A DNA stretch of 64,000 bases from a virus. The notes beneath the pieces were generated by a model, which was not told the origin of the DNA, did not search any database, and saw only the letters and a list, made by a program, of their open reading frames with translations. Position numbers and translations under genes: made by a program. This document shows, piece by piece, positions 28,169-36,235 of the stretch; within the stretch, counting starts at the first letter, position 1, and the number at the start of each line of letters is the position of its first letter. The stretch is taken from positions 37,186 through 101,185 of the IMG/VR virus record IMGVR_UViG_3300032050_000044, one strand, 5' to 3'.

Positions 28169-28650
28169 GTAAAATATTATTATTATTTATAATGTTGATA
28201 TCTTTTTGTTCGTTCTCACAAGATTATCCAAAAATTGAATTGAATGAAAAGGGTGAGAAGATTGTTATTTTTACACTAGAGCAAGCACAAAATATAGACA
28301 ATAAACTAGAAGTATTGGAGTTGATGAAAGTTGCAAGAATAAAATGTGATAGTTTAAATATATCTTATATAAAGATAATAGATGAGCAAAGTAAACAAAT
28401 AGTTAAACTGGAGAAGTTAAATAGTGAATTGAATAATCAAATAACCGATAAAGATAAACAAATTGAGAATTTAAATCAACAAAATAAAAATTTAACAACC
28501 GATGTAAATCTTTGTGAAAAACAAAATACAAATAAAAATACAGAAATTGAAGGTTTAAAAAAAGATATTAAAAAAGTTAAGTGGTTGTCACTCGGTGGTG
28601 GTTTTTTAGCTGGTGTGGTAGTTACATTGTTAACAGTTATCGCTTTATAA
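28165..28650 (+). CDS. Secreted coiled-coil protein, spanin-pair partner
   Basis: A 161-residue protein with signal peptide MSKILLLFIMLISFCSFSQ, whose SFSQ end is typical of Flavobacteriia secreted proteins, a periplasmic region, a coiled coil (QIENLNQQNKNLTTDV), and a C-terminal membrane segment (GGGFLAGVVVTLLTVIAL). It overlaps the upstream gene by 4 nt. A lysis role as second spanin subunit is inferred from topology. An alternative is a membrane-bound exclusion protein. Confidence 0.5.
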   Translation: MSKILLLFIMLISFCSFSQDYPKIELNEKGEKIVIFTLEQAQNIDNKLEVLELMKVARIKCDSLNISYIKIIDEQSKQIVKLEKLNSELNNQITDKDKQIENLNQQNKNLTTDVNLCEKQNTNKNTEIEGLKKDIKKVKWLSLGGGFLAGVVVTLLTVIAL

Positions 28651-28653
28651 AGT

Positions 28654-28692
28654 GAAAAAAATGAGTTTTTATTATTAATATATAACCTATAA
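28654..28692 (+). promoter_or_regulatory. Phage-type extended promoter
   Basis: GAAAAAAATGAG, 11 nt, AATATATA (28677-28684), 3 nt, TATAA (28688-28692), 17 nt before the ATG of the Q/G-rich gene. Confidence 0.62.
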
Positions 28693-28708
28693 AAAATTAT
28701 GCTAAAAT

Positions 28709-29323
28709 ATGAAACATATTAGAACTTTTGAATCTTATAAAACAGAAAAGGTTAAATTAAAATCAATTAATAAATCTGCTTTTGTAGAAGCTATTAAAGA
28801 ATCAGTTTTACAAGTTGGTGATATTTATAAAGTTAGATCTATGGTTGATATTCCACAATCTTTGATTAACTCTTACGTTAAGAAGGTTAAAGATTCTACT
28901 GGTAAAAATCTTCGTCAATTTTTTGGAGATGTTGAAATCGCTGAAGAATTATTAAAATATATTACTATTAGTGGTTTAGATTTGGAAAAAATTCCAGGAA
29001 ACGCTTTGATGGGTGGTGCTCAAGGACAGACTCAAGGTCAAGGACAAGGACAGGCTCAGGGTCAAGGACAAGGACAGGCTCAGGGTCAAGGACAAGGACA
29101 GGTACAAGTAGATACTCAAGCCGAAGGTCAAGGACAAACTCAAGGACAAGGACAAGATCAAGGACAATTTGAAGAACCTCAAGGACAAGCTCAGGGTCAA
29201 GGACAAGGACAAGCTCAGGGTCAAGGACAAGGACAAGCTCAGGGTCAGGGTCAAGGACAAACTCAGGGTCAAGGACAAGCTCAAGAAGAAGGAGAAGAAG
29301 GAGAAGAAGAACTTCCATTATAA
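28709..29323 (+). CDS. Q/G-rich repeat protein with capsid-targeting-like N-terminus
   Basis: A 204-residue protein. The N-terminal 100 residues (start MKHIRTFESYKTEKVK) are an ordinary helical domain; residues 105-195 are almost only Gly and Gln with some Ala and Thr (units such as GQGQGQAQ), and the end is acidic (EEGEEGEEELPL). It has one of the strongest phage promoters in the window and its own terminator, so it is probably abundant. The leader resembles the T4 internal-protein targeting sequence; an internal head or scaffold protein is inferred. Confidence 0.7.
   Translation: MKHIRTFESYKTEKVKLKSINKSAFVEAIKESVLQVGDIYKVRSMVDIPQSLINSYVKKVKDSTGKNLRQFFGDVEIAEELLKYITISGLDLEKIPGNALMGGAQGQTQGQGQGQAQGQGQGQAQGQGQGQVQVDTQAEGQGQTQGQGQDQGQFEEPQGQAQGQGQGQAQGQGQGQAQGQGQGQTQGQGQAQEEGEEGEEELPL
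29022..29291 (+). repeat. Coding minisatellite (GGTCAAGGACAA-type)
   Basis: Short tandem units of 6, 12 and 18 bp built from GGTCAAGGACAAGGACAG and variants encode the Gln/Gly tract. Synonymous changes between units are few, consistent with recent expansion by slippage or recombination. Confidence 0.8.
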
Positions 29324-29353
29324 AAAAAAGAGACTTTTAAGTCTCTTTTTTAT
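29322..29353. terminator. Bidirectional hairpin terminator
   Basis: AGAGACTT-tt-AAGTCTCT with flanking A and T runs between convergent genes. Confidence 0.87.
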
Positions 29354-29596
29354 TTAATAAGAATTTTTACCAGATCCAGTTATATATTTAACTGAGTTAC
29401 CTAATTGTGCAAACATTGGCTTTCCCGTTTGTAAACAAATTGAAATATCTCTTGTATTTACTTTTAATTTTATTACGGGTATTCTAAACTCGTCTATAAT
29501 AGTTAATTCTAAATTTGTCAAATCAACATCCTCATCGATGGTAACTAAGACACATTGTTCTGTTTCAGCTACTACATCCCACTTACTTAATAACAT
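29354..29596 (-). CDS. Hypothetical small beta protein
   Basis: An 80-residue protein taken from ATG 29596 (MLLSKWDVVAETEQC). The longer frame to 29677 would overlap the divergent gene's start and includes the promoter region (minus-strand TATATTTG at 29615-29622, host-type). It is mostly beta, with VTIDEDVDLTNLELTIID. No family recognised. Confidence 0.55.
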   Translation of the reverse strand: MLLSKWDVVAETEQCVLVTIDEDVDLTNLELTIIDEFRIPVIKLKVNTRDISICLQTGKPMFAQLGNSVKYITGSGKNSY

Positions 29597-29648
29597 AATG
29601 TATATATATTTAAGCAAATATAACACTTTTGTTTTTAATATATAAATA

Positions 29649-30107
29649 ATGATAATAAAATTATTTGAAAATTTCAAAAGTCAGTCTGAATTAGAACAGA
29701 TTATTAATAAATATTGGTTTTTAGATCCATATGAGTTTAAAGATGTTATTTTATCATCCTGTGATTCTGCTAAAATTTTAACACCAATAGATATAAATTT
29801 TTCAGTTTTATATCCATATCCGGATAGTAATATGGATCATTGTACTATGATAAGTTTTGATGGTGATCAACTCAAAGTAGGACCTTGGTTTGATAATTTA
29901 GAAGGTATAATAGAAAGTGAAAGATATGAACTATTAATTGAATTGTGGGTTGATAGATGGGAACATATAAATGGTAATGATATTGAGGAACTTTACTTGG
30001 GGATAAATCAGTTTCTTAAAAGATGTGAAATTCCTTATTATTCAGCTTATCCTGATTTCATGGATACTCATATTTATTTTGAATATAGATATACTTGGGA
30101 AAAATAA
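29649..30107 (+). CDS. Unknown protein with capsid-targeting-like N-terminus
   Basis: A 152-residue acidic protein beginning MIIKLFENFKSQSELEQI; L-F-E fits the shared motif. It is rich in Trp and Tyr. No family recognised. An AATATATA box lies 5 nt upstream. It heads a run with the HNH gene and an isochorismatase-like gene. Confidence 0.6.
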   Translation: MIIKLFENFKSQSELEQIINKYWFLDPYEFKDVILSSCDSAKILTPIDINFSVLYPYPDSNMDHCTMISFDGDQLKVGPWFDNLEGIIESERYELLIELWVDRWEHINGNDIEELYLGINQFLKRCEIPYYSAYPDFMDTHIYFEYRYTWEK

Positions 30108-30116
30108 TTTACAGAA

Positions 30117-30806
30117 ATGAAGATTTGTTGTACTTGTAAACAAGAAAAAAGCTTTGAACTATTTGGGAAATTAAGCTCGAGTAAAGATGGATATAGACAT
30201 GATTGTAAAGATTGTAGAAAAGTTTACTCTGAGAAAAATAAAAATAAAAATAAAGAGTATAAAAAAGAATATTATATTTCAAATAAACAAAAATGTAATG
30301 ATAAAAGCAAAAAGTGGTATATAGATAATTTAGAATTTAAAAAGGAATATGATAGAAATTATGCTATTTTGAATAAAGATAAAAAAAGTGAAAATTATAA
30401 AAAATGGAGATCTGATAATCTTGAAAAGATAAAAGAGTATAAAAAGAATTATTATCACAATGTTGTTATGAAAGATCCTAATAAAATCATCAAAAATTCC
30501 GCAAGGTCTATGGTTAAAAGGTTTTTAAAAGTTAAGAAAACTAAAACAAGTGAAATAGTTGGATGTTCATTTGAAGAATTAAAATTACATTTAGAGTCGA
30601 AATTTGAATATTGGATGGATTGGAATAACTATGGTTTATATAATGGTGAATTAAATTATGGTTGGGATATTGATCATATAATACCACTATCTTCTGCTAA
30701 AACAGATGAAGAATTAATGAGTTTAAATCACTATACTAATTTACAACCTCTTTGTAGTAGAGTCAATAGAGATATTAAAAGAGATAAATTAGATTTTAAT
30801 TTTTAA
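30117..30806 (+). CDS. HNH homing endonuclease with N-terminal zinc finger
   Basis: A 229-residue, very Lys-rich protein. The N-terminus has two Cys pairs (CCTCKQEK and HDCKDCRK), a zinc finger common in phage HNH enzymes. The C-terminus carries the HNH motif: DIDHIIPLSSA, then LNHYTNLQPLCSRVNRDIK. A degraded relative of its C-terminus lies at 36230-36364. It separates two genes with the shared N-terminal motif and is probably a mobile insertion. Confidence 0.88.
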   Translation: MKICCTCKQEKSFELFGKLSSSKDGYRHDCKDCRKVYSEKNKNKNKEYKKEYYISNKQKCNDKSKKWYIDNLEFKKEYDRNYAILNKDKKSENYKKWRSDNLEKIKEYKKNYYHNVVMKDPNKIIKNSARSMVKRFLKVKKTKTSEIVGCSFEELKLHLESKFEYWMDWNNYGLYNGELNYGWDIDHIIPLSSAKTDEELMSLNHYTNLQPLCSRVNRDIKRDKLDFNF

Positions 30807-30816
30807 TATATATATT

Positions 30817-31473
30817 ATGAGATATTTGAAAAGGTTTGAAAAATACAATATTGATAATAATGATATTCTTATAATAGTTGATGTTCAAAAATCATTTAAA
30901 AAATTTTTCACAGAAAACTATTTAAGTGAGTTAAAAAAATATTGTAAGAATTTCAATAGAGTTTATCAAATATGGGATAATCATCATCTAGGTAAAAATG
31001 TTGATAAAGATTATTTATATGATAAAGATCCTGAAATTCCAGTTCACAAAGACCTTTATCACTTTCCAAATCAGAAGGATTTAATTGAGAAAAGGTATAA
31101 TTATGACGTTAACGCTGACTTTTTCAAACCAGTTTTGGATACGGATGTTTATGAAGATGTTAAGGAAAAAGAAGATAAAAATGAATTAGTTAAAGGTGAT
31201 AGTTTTCCAACTAAAGAAGGTACTATGATTATTTATATTGGTAATAATCATAAATGGTATCACTTACCTAAAAAACTACATGATTTATTTATTCAAATAA
31301 CAGAGGCTCAAAGTGTTAATGAAGAATTAGGTGAAGTTAGAGATGTTATTCTAGTTGGTGGTGCTGATAGAGAATGTTTAGAAGATGTTGAAGAGGCTGC
31401 TAGAGTTATGGGTGTTAAGTTAAAAAGAAATGAAAACTTCATTTATTCAGCAACTTTTTGTCCAATAAAATAA
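30817..31473 (+). CDS. Isochorismatase-like cysteine hydrolase with capsid-targeting-like N-terminus
   Basis: A 218-residue protein. After the leader MRYLKRFEKYN, the fold of the nicotinamidase/isochorismatase family is visible: DILIIVDVQKSFKKFF with the catalytic Asp, and VILVGGADRECLEDVEEAARVMG with the nucleophile Cys in the usual G-x-x-x-x-x-C-x-x-x-x-x-x-A layout. The family hydrolyses amides or vinyl ethers, including nicotinamide. If the leader is a targeting signal, the enzyme would be packaged and injected; this is inference. The substrate is unknown. Confidence 0.65.
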   Translation: MRYLKRFEKYNIDNNDILIIVDVQKSFKKFFTENYLSELKKYCKNFNRVYQIWDNHHLGKNVDKDYLYDKDPEIPVHKDLYHFPNQKDLIEKRYNYDVNADFFKPVLDTDVYEDVKEKEDKNELVKGDSFPTKEGTMIIYIGNNHKWYHLPKKLHDLFIQITEAQSVNEELGEVRDVILVGGADRECLEDVEEAARVMGVKLKRNENFIYSATFCPIK

Positions 31474-31484
31474 AATATTAAATT

Positions 31485-31691
31485 ATGCCATCGAAAAGTA
31501 AACAACAGTTTAGATATATTTGGGCGATGCGTCGTAAATATAAGTCTAAAAAGAAGGCTCCGAAAAATATGAAGTGGGTTTTTAATAAAGATTGGACTGA
31601 TAATATAAAATTTAAAGATTTACCTAAAAAAATAAAAGAAAATTATATTCATGATTTTTTAAGATTTATAAATGAACATTATAGATTTTAA
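31485..31691 (+). CDS. Small basic phage protein (MPSKSKxQ type)
   Basis: A 68-residue basic protein beginning MPSKSKQQFRYIWAMRRKY and containing FKDLPKKIKEN. Short proteins or domain tails with an 'MPSKS..Q..F' start recur in many phages without a known role. It converges with gene 25, overlapping it by 4 nt. Confidence 0.6.
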   Translation: MPSKSKQQFRYIWAMRRKYKSKKKAPKNMKWVFNKDWTDNIKFKDLPKKIKENYIHDFLRFINEHYRF

Positions 31692-32065
31692 GCAACTACC
31701 AAGAATACATCCAAATCTCTTATTTGAAAATATACTTCCATGAACTCCTGATACCTTTCTGGATCTTCAAAAAAGCTGACTTCTAATGTATATGGAATTC
31801 CATTTATTTCTGGTATATAAGCTGATATTTGAGCATTTAACTCATCTTTAATTGTTTCTGCTGAAAGTCTAGTTTCATATAAATAGTAATTTAAATTACC
31901 ACCAAAATCCGGCTGAGCAAAAACCTCACCTTTATTAGTGAATAATATCATTTCCCACTTTTGAACAATTACTCTTATAACATCATCTTCTATTAGAGTT
32001 AAATCTTTAAATCTTGGATGTTCTGGGTATCCTAAATAAAAGTCAGTGAAATTATAGTTTGCCAT
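31688..32065 (-). CDS. 25: Baseplate wedge protein gp25 (GPW/gp25 family)
   Basis: A 125-residue protein, the usual length. Family features: IRVIVQKWEMILFTNKGEVFAQPDFGGNLNYYL (read as core strands with the conserved PDFG), LSAETIKDELNAQISAYIPEI, and the C-terminal strand VYFQIRDLDVFL. It polymerises in the inner baseplate and seeds sheath assembly. It shares a minus-strand unit with gene 44, 10 nt downstream of it. Confidence 0.93.
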   Translation of the reverse strand: MANYNFTDFYLGYPEHPRFKDLTLIEDDVIRVIVQKWEMILFTNKGEVFAQPDFGGNLNYYLYETRLSAETIKDELNAQISAYIPEINGIPYTLEVSFFEDPERYQEFMEVYFQIRDLDVFLVVA

Positions 32066-32075
32066 AAACTATATA

Positions 32076-33038
32076 TTAATTTAGTAATTCCTTTAATTTT
32101 CCAATTATTGTCATTCCTAATATTAATGGATCGGTTGTATTTGAATCTAATTTCGATGAATAGTCTGTTATGATATAATTACATTCAAATAATTTATCAA
32201 CTTTATCTGGATAGTTATTAACAACATAATCAACTAATGGTCTACCTAATATCTTGATCATTTGATCTATTTTTTCAGCTCCAAATGTACCCATTAAAAA
32301 GTGATAAATTTTATCATAATTAGTATCGGTATTGAATAAAACATCATACAGTTCTTGTTTAACCTTATTTGATATATTTCCGCTAATACTACTTGTACCA
32401 GTTTCTAAATAATCTTGTAATTCAACTAATGTATTTCTGAAATCTGGAAACCTTTTTGTCACTATTCTTATTAATTCTTCTTTCGGAACATCTTTTCCCT
32501 CGGCTGGTAGAATAACACTTTTAATTCTGTTAAAAAATTCTTTTTTGAGATATCTTTCTTCTTCTACACTTTCGCAATCAAAGTTTAACATTTTTATTCT
32601 TGATTTTAATCCACCTCCAATCTTTTCTATGTGATTTGTTGTTAGAATAAAAATAACACCTTTATCGTTATACTTTTCAATAAAAGCTTTAAACGCATCT
32701 TGAAATTGAGCTGATACTCTTTCAAACTCATCTAAAAAAACATATTTAACATCGGAATCACTAAACATTGGTTTTGTTCTACAAAATGTTGATATTTCTT
32801 CTCTTAAAAAGTCAATGGATGTTTCTTCTGAGCAGTTAACTTCCATGAATGGAGTTTCTTTTGAGTATTTTCCGATTAATATTCTAGATAAACTGGTTTT
32901 ACCAGTACCCCAGTGACCATAAAATATGTAGTGTTGATTAACACCATTTTCGAAATGTTTTCTAATTCTTGGTAAAAGAATTAAATCCTCAATTTTTTTT
33001 GGTCTCCATTTTTCCCATAATAATAAGTTAACTGCCAT
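32076..33038 (-). CDS. 44: Sliding clamp loader large subunit gp44
   Basis: A 320-residue AAA+ ATPase. The clamp-loader start WEKWRPKKIEDLIL is followed by Walker A YGHWGTGKTS, Walker B YVFLDEFERV, sensor 1 FILTTNH and an Arg-containing LKSRIKML segment in place of the usual SRC. Length matches T4 gp44 (319). With gp62 it loads the gp45 clamp. ATG 33038 is chosen over the TTG at 33050 because a GAGGAA sequence sits just ahead of it. Confidence 0.93.
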   Translation of the reverse strand: MAVNLLLWEKWRPKKIEDLILLPRIRKHFENGVNQHYIFYGHWGTGKTSLSRILIGKYSKETPFMEVNCSEETSIDFLREEISTFCRTKPMFSDSDVKYVFLDEFERVSAQFQDAFKAFIEKYNDKGVIFILTTNHIEKIGGGLKSRIKMLNFDCESVEEERYLKKEFFNRIKSVILPAEGKDVPKEELIRIVTKRFPDFRNTLVELQDYLETGTSSISGNISNKVKQELYDVLFNTDTNYDKIYHFLMGTFGAEKIDQMIKILGRPLVDYVVNNYPDKVDKLFECNYIITDYSSKLDSNTTDPLILGMTIIGKLKELLN

Positions 33039-33106
33039 AATATTCCTCAATTTTAGTATTCAATATATGTGATAATAGAAAGAAAGTTTATTTAATATAT
33101 ATCATT

Positions 33107-34120
33107 ATGATTGGTGAAAGATTTAATTTTGAAGATGTTTTTTTCAGAGATTTAACTGTTTGTGTACTTGATACTTTAGAAGGACAAATTAAATGGTTAA
33201 ATAGATTTACATCGGGTGATGTTTTTGTACAAGTTCCTATTTATTATTCATTGACTGGTGATGAAAGATTTCTTTTAGATTCATTTTCGGATGATATTGT
33301 TTCTGAGAATAGATATGTTGAACTTAATACTGATATTATACCAAGAGGACATCTAACACTAACAGGATTTAATATAAAGTCTGATGAATTTGCTAACCCA
33401 AATGTTTGGTTGAGAATGGTTGTTGAGAATGAGGTTGAAATTAGAAAAACGTTAGCTAAGGTTAGAGCTGTTCCAATTTCTGTTAACTATGACTTAGAAA
33501 TACTACTATCATCTGAGATTGATACATTCAAATGTAGTCAATCTATAATGAATACCCTTTGGATATACAAATTTATGTACTTTGAACATAATTTTATGAA
33601 CATTGATGCGGTATTGACTATGCCGGATAGTAATACAGTTCAGATGTCTAGAGAGAAAAACCTAACATCTGATAATAAAATATCTTTGAAAGTTTCTTTT
33701 ACGGTTGAAACATATTATCCAGCATTTAGAGCGGATAGAATAAATGATGTTGGTTACCCAAGATCTTATGGTAGTGGTGAATCAGATTTAAATGGTTATG
33801 ATATAAATAGTAAGGTTAGAGATTATGTTTCTCCACCTCTTCCTAATTCATTGACGGGTCAACCTGTTAGTACGGATCCATATTCTATACCTGGTGTTAA
33901 TATAAATGCTAGAGTTCCAGATGTTGCATATGGGGTAACTGGTAGTTTTTACAATACTTACGGATCTGTTGGTGGTTCTGATTTTTATGGATCGTATGCC
34001 AACGCAGACTTTAGATCTATTCAACCAAAAAGAACAAGATGGTTCGATACAATATTACGAGCTAGAGAAAGAGCTAGTGGTAATTACAATGATCCAAATA
34101 GAGGTAATCCGGGTCAATAA
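33107..34120 (+). CDS. 15: Tail sheath stabiliser / tail terminator gp15-like
   Basis: A 337-residue protein. The order of segments follows T4 gp15: a start helix with FFRDLTVCVLDTLEGQIKW, VFVQVPIYYSLTGDE (gp15 form FIRVPITYAS), ELNTDIIPRGHLTLTGFNI, VPISVNYDLEILLSSEIDTF (form P.KMIYELSIFTRYEDD), and KISLKVSFTVETYYPAF (form RRIEWSLTFEVNGWMYP). The C-terminal 100 residues are Gly/Ser/Pro-rich. gp15 caps the tail and joins it to the neck. An AATATATA box precedes the ATG. Confidence 0.65.
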   Translation: MIGERFNFEDVFFRDLTVCVLDTLEGQIKWLNRFTSGDVFVQVPIYYSLTGDERFLLDSFSDDIVSENRYVELNTDIIPRGHLTLTGFNIKSDEFANPNVWLRMVVENEVEIRKTLAKVRAVPISVNYDLEILLSSEIDTFKCSQSIMNTLWIYKFMYFEHNFMNIDAVLTMPDSNTVQMSREKNLTSDNKISLKVSFTVETYYPAFRADRINDVGYPRSYGSGESDLNGYDINSKVRDYVSPPLPNSLTGQPVSTDPYSIPGVNINARVPDVAYGVTGSFYNTYGSVGGSDFYGSYANADFRSIQPKRTRWFDTILRARERASGNYNDPNRGNPGQ

Positions 34121-34125
34121 AAAAT

Positions 34126-34165
34126 GGAAAAAAATGATTTTTTTGACTTAATATATACTCTATAA
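34126..34165 (+). promoter_or_regulatory. Phage-type extended promoter
   Basis: GGAAAAAAATGAT, 11 nt, AATATATA (34150-34157), 3 nt, TATAA (34161-34165), 23 nt before ATG 34188. Confidence 0.62.
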
Positions 34166-34187
34166 ATTAAAAAAATATTACACAAAT

Positions 34188-35471
34188 ATGAAGAATCTAA
34201 AACTTGAATTATTTAACTTTAAGAAGAATTTAAGTCTTGAACAAGACGAGATATCTGTAATAGTTGAAGGTCACATGAATGCTTGTAACGAAGCTTCTGA
34301 GAAAACTATTATTCTTTCTTTAAATGAAAGACTTAAGCCATATACTTATGATAAAAGTGTAAAGTCTCTATTAGAGAATTTAAATGATGATATGAAAAAT
34401 TTTGAATTATTATATGAATTGAAAAATTTATATAATGTTCTTAATTCGAAAAATCAAGGTGAACTTTACAGACAACCAATTAATGTACTTTTACAAACTA
34501 TTAACTTAGAGAGTGATAATGATAGAATGTCTAAAGTTCTTAATGAGTTATCTGTTTATGACTGGGTTCCTGAAGTTAAATTATTTGTACATAACTTAAC
34601 TAAATCACCTGAACAAAAAACTAACTTATTGAGTGGTGGTAAAGGAGAATCTATTTTTACTATTGTTGAATCTGTTGAAGATGGACATATTGCTTTAGTT
34701 AAAGATTCTTGGTTCCTTTTAACTGATAACAATGTTGAGAAAACTCTTTTAGAAAACAATGTTAAAAACGAAGAGGATTTAAAAACATTGAGAATGTTAG
34801 AAACGGCTATGAAATATGCTACTATTACAGAAGATAGAGTTAATTTTAGAATTTCTGAATATTTAAATATTGGTTTATCAGTTGCTAAAAAAGGTAAGGT
34901 ATTTGTTAATGATGATGAAATGAATGAAGAAACTACATTAGAAAGTTTATTTAATTCTCCAATTATTCCTATTGTAAATAAAAACTTTTATCCAATTTTA
35001 TTAGAAACTTCTAAAAACTTAGATAAATTTGTTGAATTAGATGTTGTTAAAAGAGTTAATAACTTAATTAACCCTTATTTAGAGTGTTTCGCATTCAACT
35101 ATAAAAACGCAACTTTCTTATACAGATGTGATGAAAGATATGGTAATTCATTCTTTAAATACGAATCAGCTATAGAATTGGTTAATGAAGTTAGAAATGA
35201 ATTAAACTATGATCTAACTTATTTCTTCGAAAATAAATTAGGTAAAGAGTTAATAGTTAAAAGAAAACTTGAAGATAAAGAAAGAGAAATTACCTTAAAA
35301 TTAGAAGATGTTAACTTTAACATTGATAAACTTAAAGGTTCTATCAAGATGATTGGTGAATCTGAGGTTTTAACTACAGCTTTAAATAATCTAAATAAAA
35401 GAAAAGAAAATTTAGATGCTGAGTTAAAAGGTGTTAAAGAATTACAATATAAAGAAAGAATTAAATTCTAA
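34188..35471 (+). CDS. Unknown, probably abundant phage protein
   Basis: A 427-residue protein with its own extended promoter and terminator. Mostly helical, with a C-terminal coiled coil (residues 360-420: LKLEDVNFNIDKLKGS...LNNLNKRKENLDAEL). The N-terminus MKNLKLELFNFKKNL is weakly like the shared leader. Promoter type and isolation match those of capsid and scaffold genes, so a structural role is plausible. No family recognised. Confidence 0.6.
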   Translation: MKNLKLELFNFKKNLSLEQDEISVIVEGHMNACNEASEKTIILSLNERLKPYTYDKSVKSLLENLNDDMKNFELLYELKNLYNVLNSKNQGELYRQPINVLLQTINLESDNDRMSKVLNELSVYDWVPEVKLFVHNLTKSPEQKTNLLSGGKGESIFTIVESVEDGHIALVKDSWFLLTDNNVEKTLLENNVKNEEDLKTLRMLETAMKYATITEDRVNFRISEYLNIGLSVAKKGKVFVNDDEMNEETTLESLFNSPIIPIVNKNFYPILLETSKNLDKFVELDVVKRVNNLINPYLECFAFNYKNATFLYRCDERYGNSFFKYESAIELVNEVRNELNYDLTYFFENKLGKELIVKRKLEDKEREITLKLEDVNFNIDKLKGSIKMIGESEVLTTALNNLNKRKENLDAELKGVKELQYKERIKF

Positions 35472-35487
35472 TTAAATATAAATATTT

Positions 35488-35518
35488 TAAAAACCCTCTT
35501 ATTCAAGAGGGTTTTTTC
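35488..35518 (+). terminator. Hairpin terminator
   Basis: AACCCTCTT-attc-AAGAGGGTT followed by a T run. Confidence 0.88.
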
Positions 35519-35540
35519 ATTTAAACTTTTTTTTATAATT

Positions 35541-35593
35541 AATATATAACATGAAGGACATCGAAAATCATAAGCTTATGATGTTATAAGCTT
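35541..35593 (+). promoter_or_regulatory. Promoter and hairpin leader of the late sigma factor gene
   Basis: AATATATA (35541-35548) is followed by a 12-codon mini-frame (35551-35589, MKDIENHKLMML) and a perfect 8-bp hairpin AAGCTTAT-gatgtt-ATAAGCTT (35572-35593) that overlaps its end, 20 nt before the gp55-like ATG. A second 5-codon frame (ATGGATGTATTTAAATAA) overlaps that ATG. The layout suggests translational control. Confidence 0.45.
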
Positions 35594-35612
35594 AAAAAAT
35601 AAATGATTATGG

Positions 35613-35978
35613 ATGTATTTAAATAACAGAGAATTATATATTGAATTAGTAGTAAGTAAAGCACAAGGAAGATTAACAAGAAATGCTCAAAAAATGTTAG
35701 AGCTTCTTGCTAAGAAAACAATAAAAAAAATGAGATATTGGTCTAATGATGATAAATTAGATTGTTATCAAAGTGGATTACTTTATGTATTCCAAAACTG
35801 GTATAACTTTAATGAAGAAAAATCAGTAAATGCTTTTGCATATTTCACTGAGATCTTTAAAAGAGGAATAGCAAAAGGATATAATGACCTTTATAAAAAG
35901 AAAGGTGATAATGAACACCAAATTAGATTGATCTCTATCGAAGGTTCTAACGAAGGTATGGGATTACACTCTTTATAG
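35613..35978 (+). CDS. 55: Late sigma factor gp55-like
   Basis: A 121-residue protein. It begins YLNNRELYIELVVSK, like the N-terminal VNNKELLQAIIDWK of T4 gp55, and contains the sigma region 2-like stretch: LDCYQSGLLYVFQNWYNFNEEKS, then NAFAYFTEIFKRGIAKGYNDLYKKKG, matching the gp55 segment around HNFDE...AYITQACFNAFVQRIKKE. gp55 directs host RNA polymerase to late promoters. It lacks about 60 residues relative to T4 (185), mainly at the C-terminus where T4 carries the clamp-binding tail. Confidence 0.82.
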   Translation: MYLNNRELYIELVVSKAQGRLTRNAQKMLELLAKKTIKKMRYWSNDDKLDCYQSGLLYVFQNWYNFNEEKSVNAFAYFTEIFKRGIAKGYNDLYKKKGDNEHQIRLISIEGSNEGMGLHSL

Positions 35979-35981
35979 AAT

Positions 35982-36152
35982 ATGAAAAATAAAGACATAA
36001 AAGATTGGGATAAAGTGACTGTTCAAGTTTTATTTCCATTTGATATAGTCAGTTCTCCGGGTTTTAGCGGGGCTAAATTTGAACTTGAAGGTAGAATAGG
36101 TAGAATAAAGAGAAAAATCAAAAGTATATGGAAGGGAAAAACCCAGTTTTAA
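35982..36152 (+). CDS. Small hypothetical protein (56 aa)
   Basis: Starts 3 nt after the gp55 stop: MKNKDIKDWDKVTVQVL...GFSGAKFELEGRIGRIKRKIKSIWKGKTQF. A beta-rich N-terminal half and a basic C-terminus. Its last codons form the left arm of the terminator. Probably co-translated with gp55; no family recognised. Confidence 0.55.
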   Translation: MKNKDIKDWDKVTVQVLFPFDIVSSPGFSGAKFELEGRIGRIKRKIKSIWKGKTQF

Positions 36153-36166
36153 ACTGGGTTTTTTCT
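36136..36166. terminator. Bidirectional hairpin terminator
   Basis: AACCCAGTTT and AAACTGGGTT form a hairpin with flanking A and T runs. Confidence 0.87.
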
Positions 36167-36235
36167 ATTTTTCTTCTAAAATTTCTTCTTCTTTTAAAAT
36201 TGTTGTAACCATTCTATCAACAATTAAGTATGGAT
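36165..36235 (-). pseudogene. Possible 3' remnant of a minus-strand gene
   Basis: On the minus strand, reading into the terminator, a frame ends ...PYLIVDRMVTTILK then EEEILEEK and TAG. This is the position and composition expected of the 3' end of a convergent gene, but the frame is closed by a stop just upstream, where HNH-like sequence of the opposite strand begins. I read this as the tail of a gene cut by a rearrangement. Confidence 0.3.

Noticed and set aside
28968-29318. Long minus-strand open frames opposite the Q/G-rich gene (Leu/Val/Asp- and Leu/Ser-rich)
   Set aside because: They mirror the tandem repeat of the plus-strand gene, have no promoter or homologue, and overlap a clearly supported gene.
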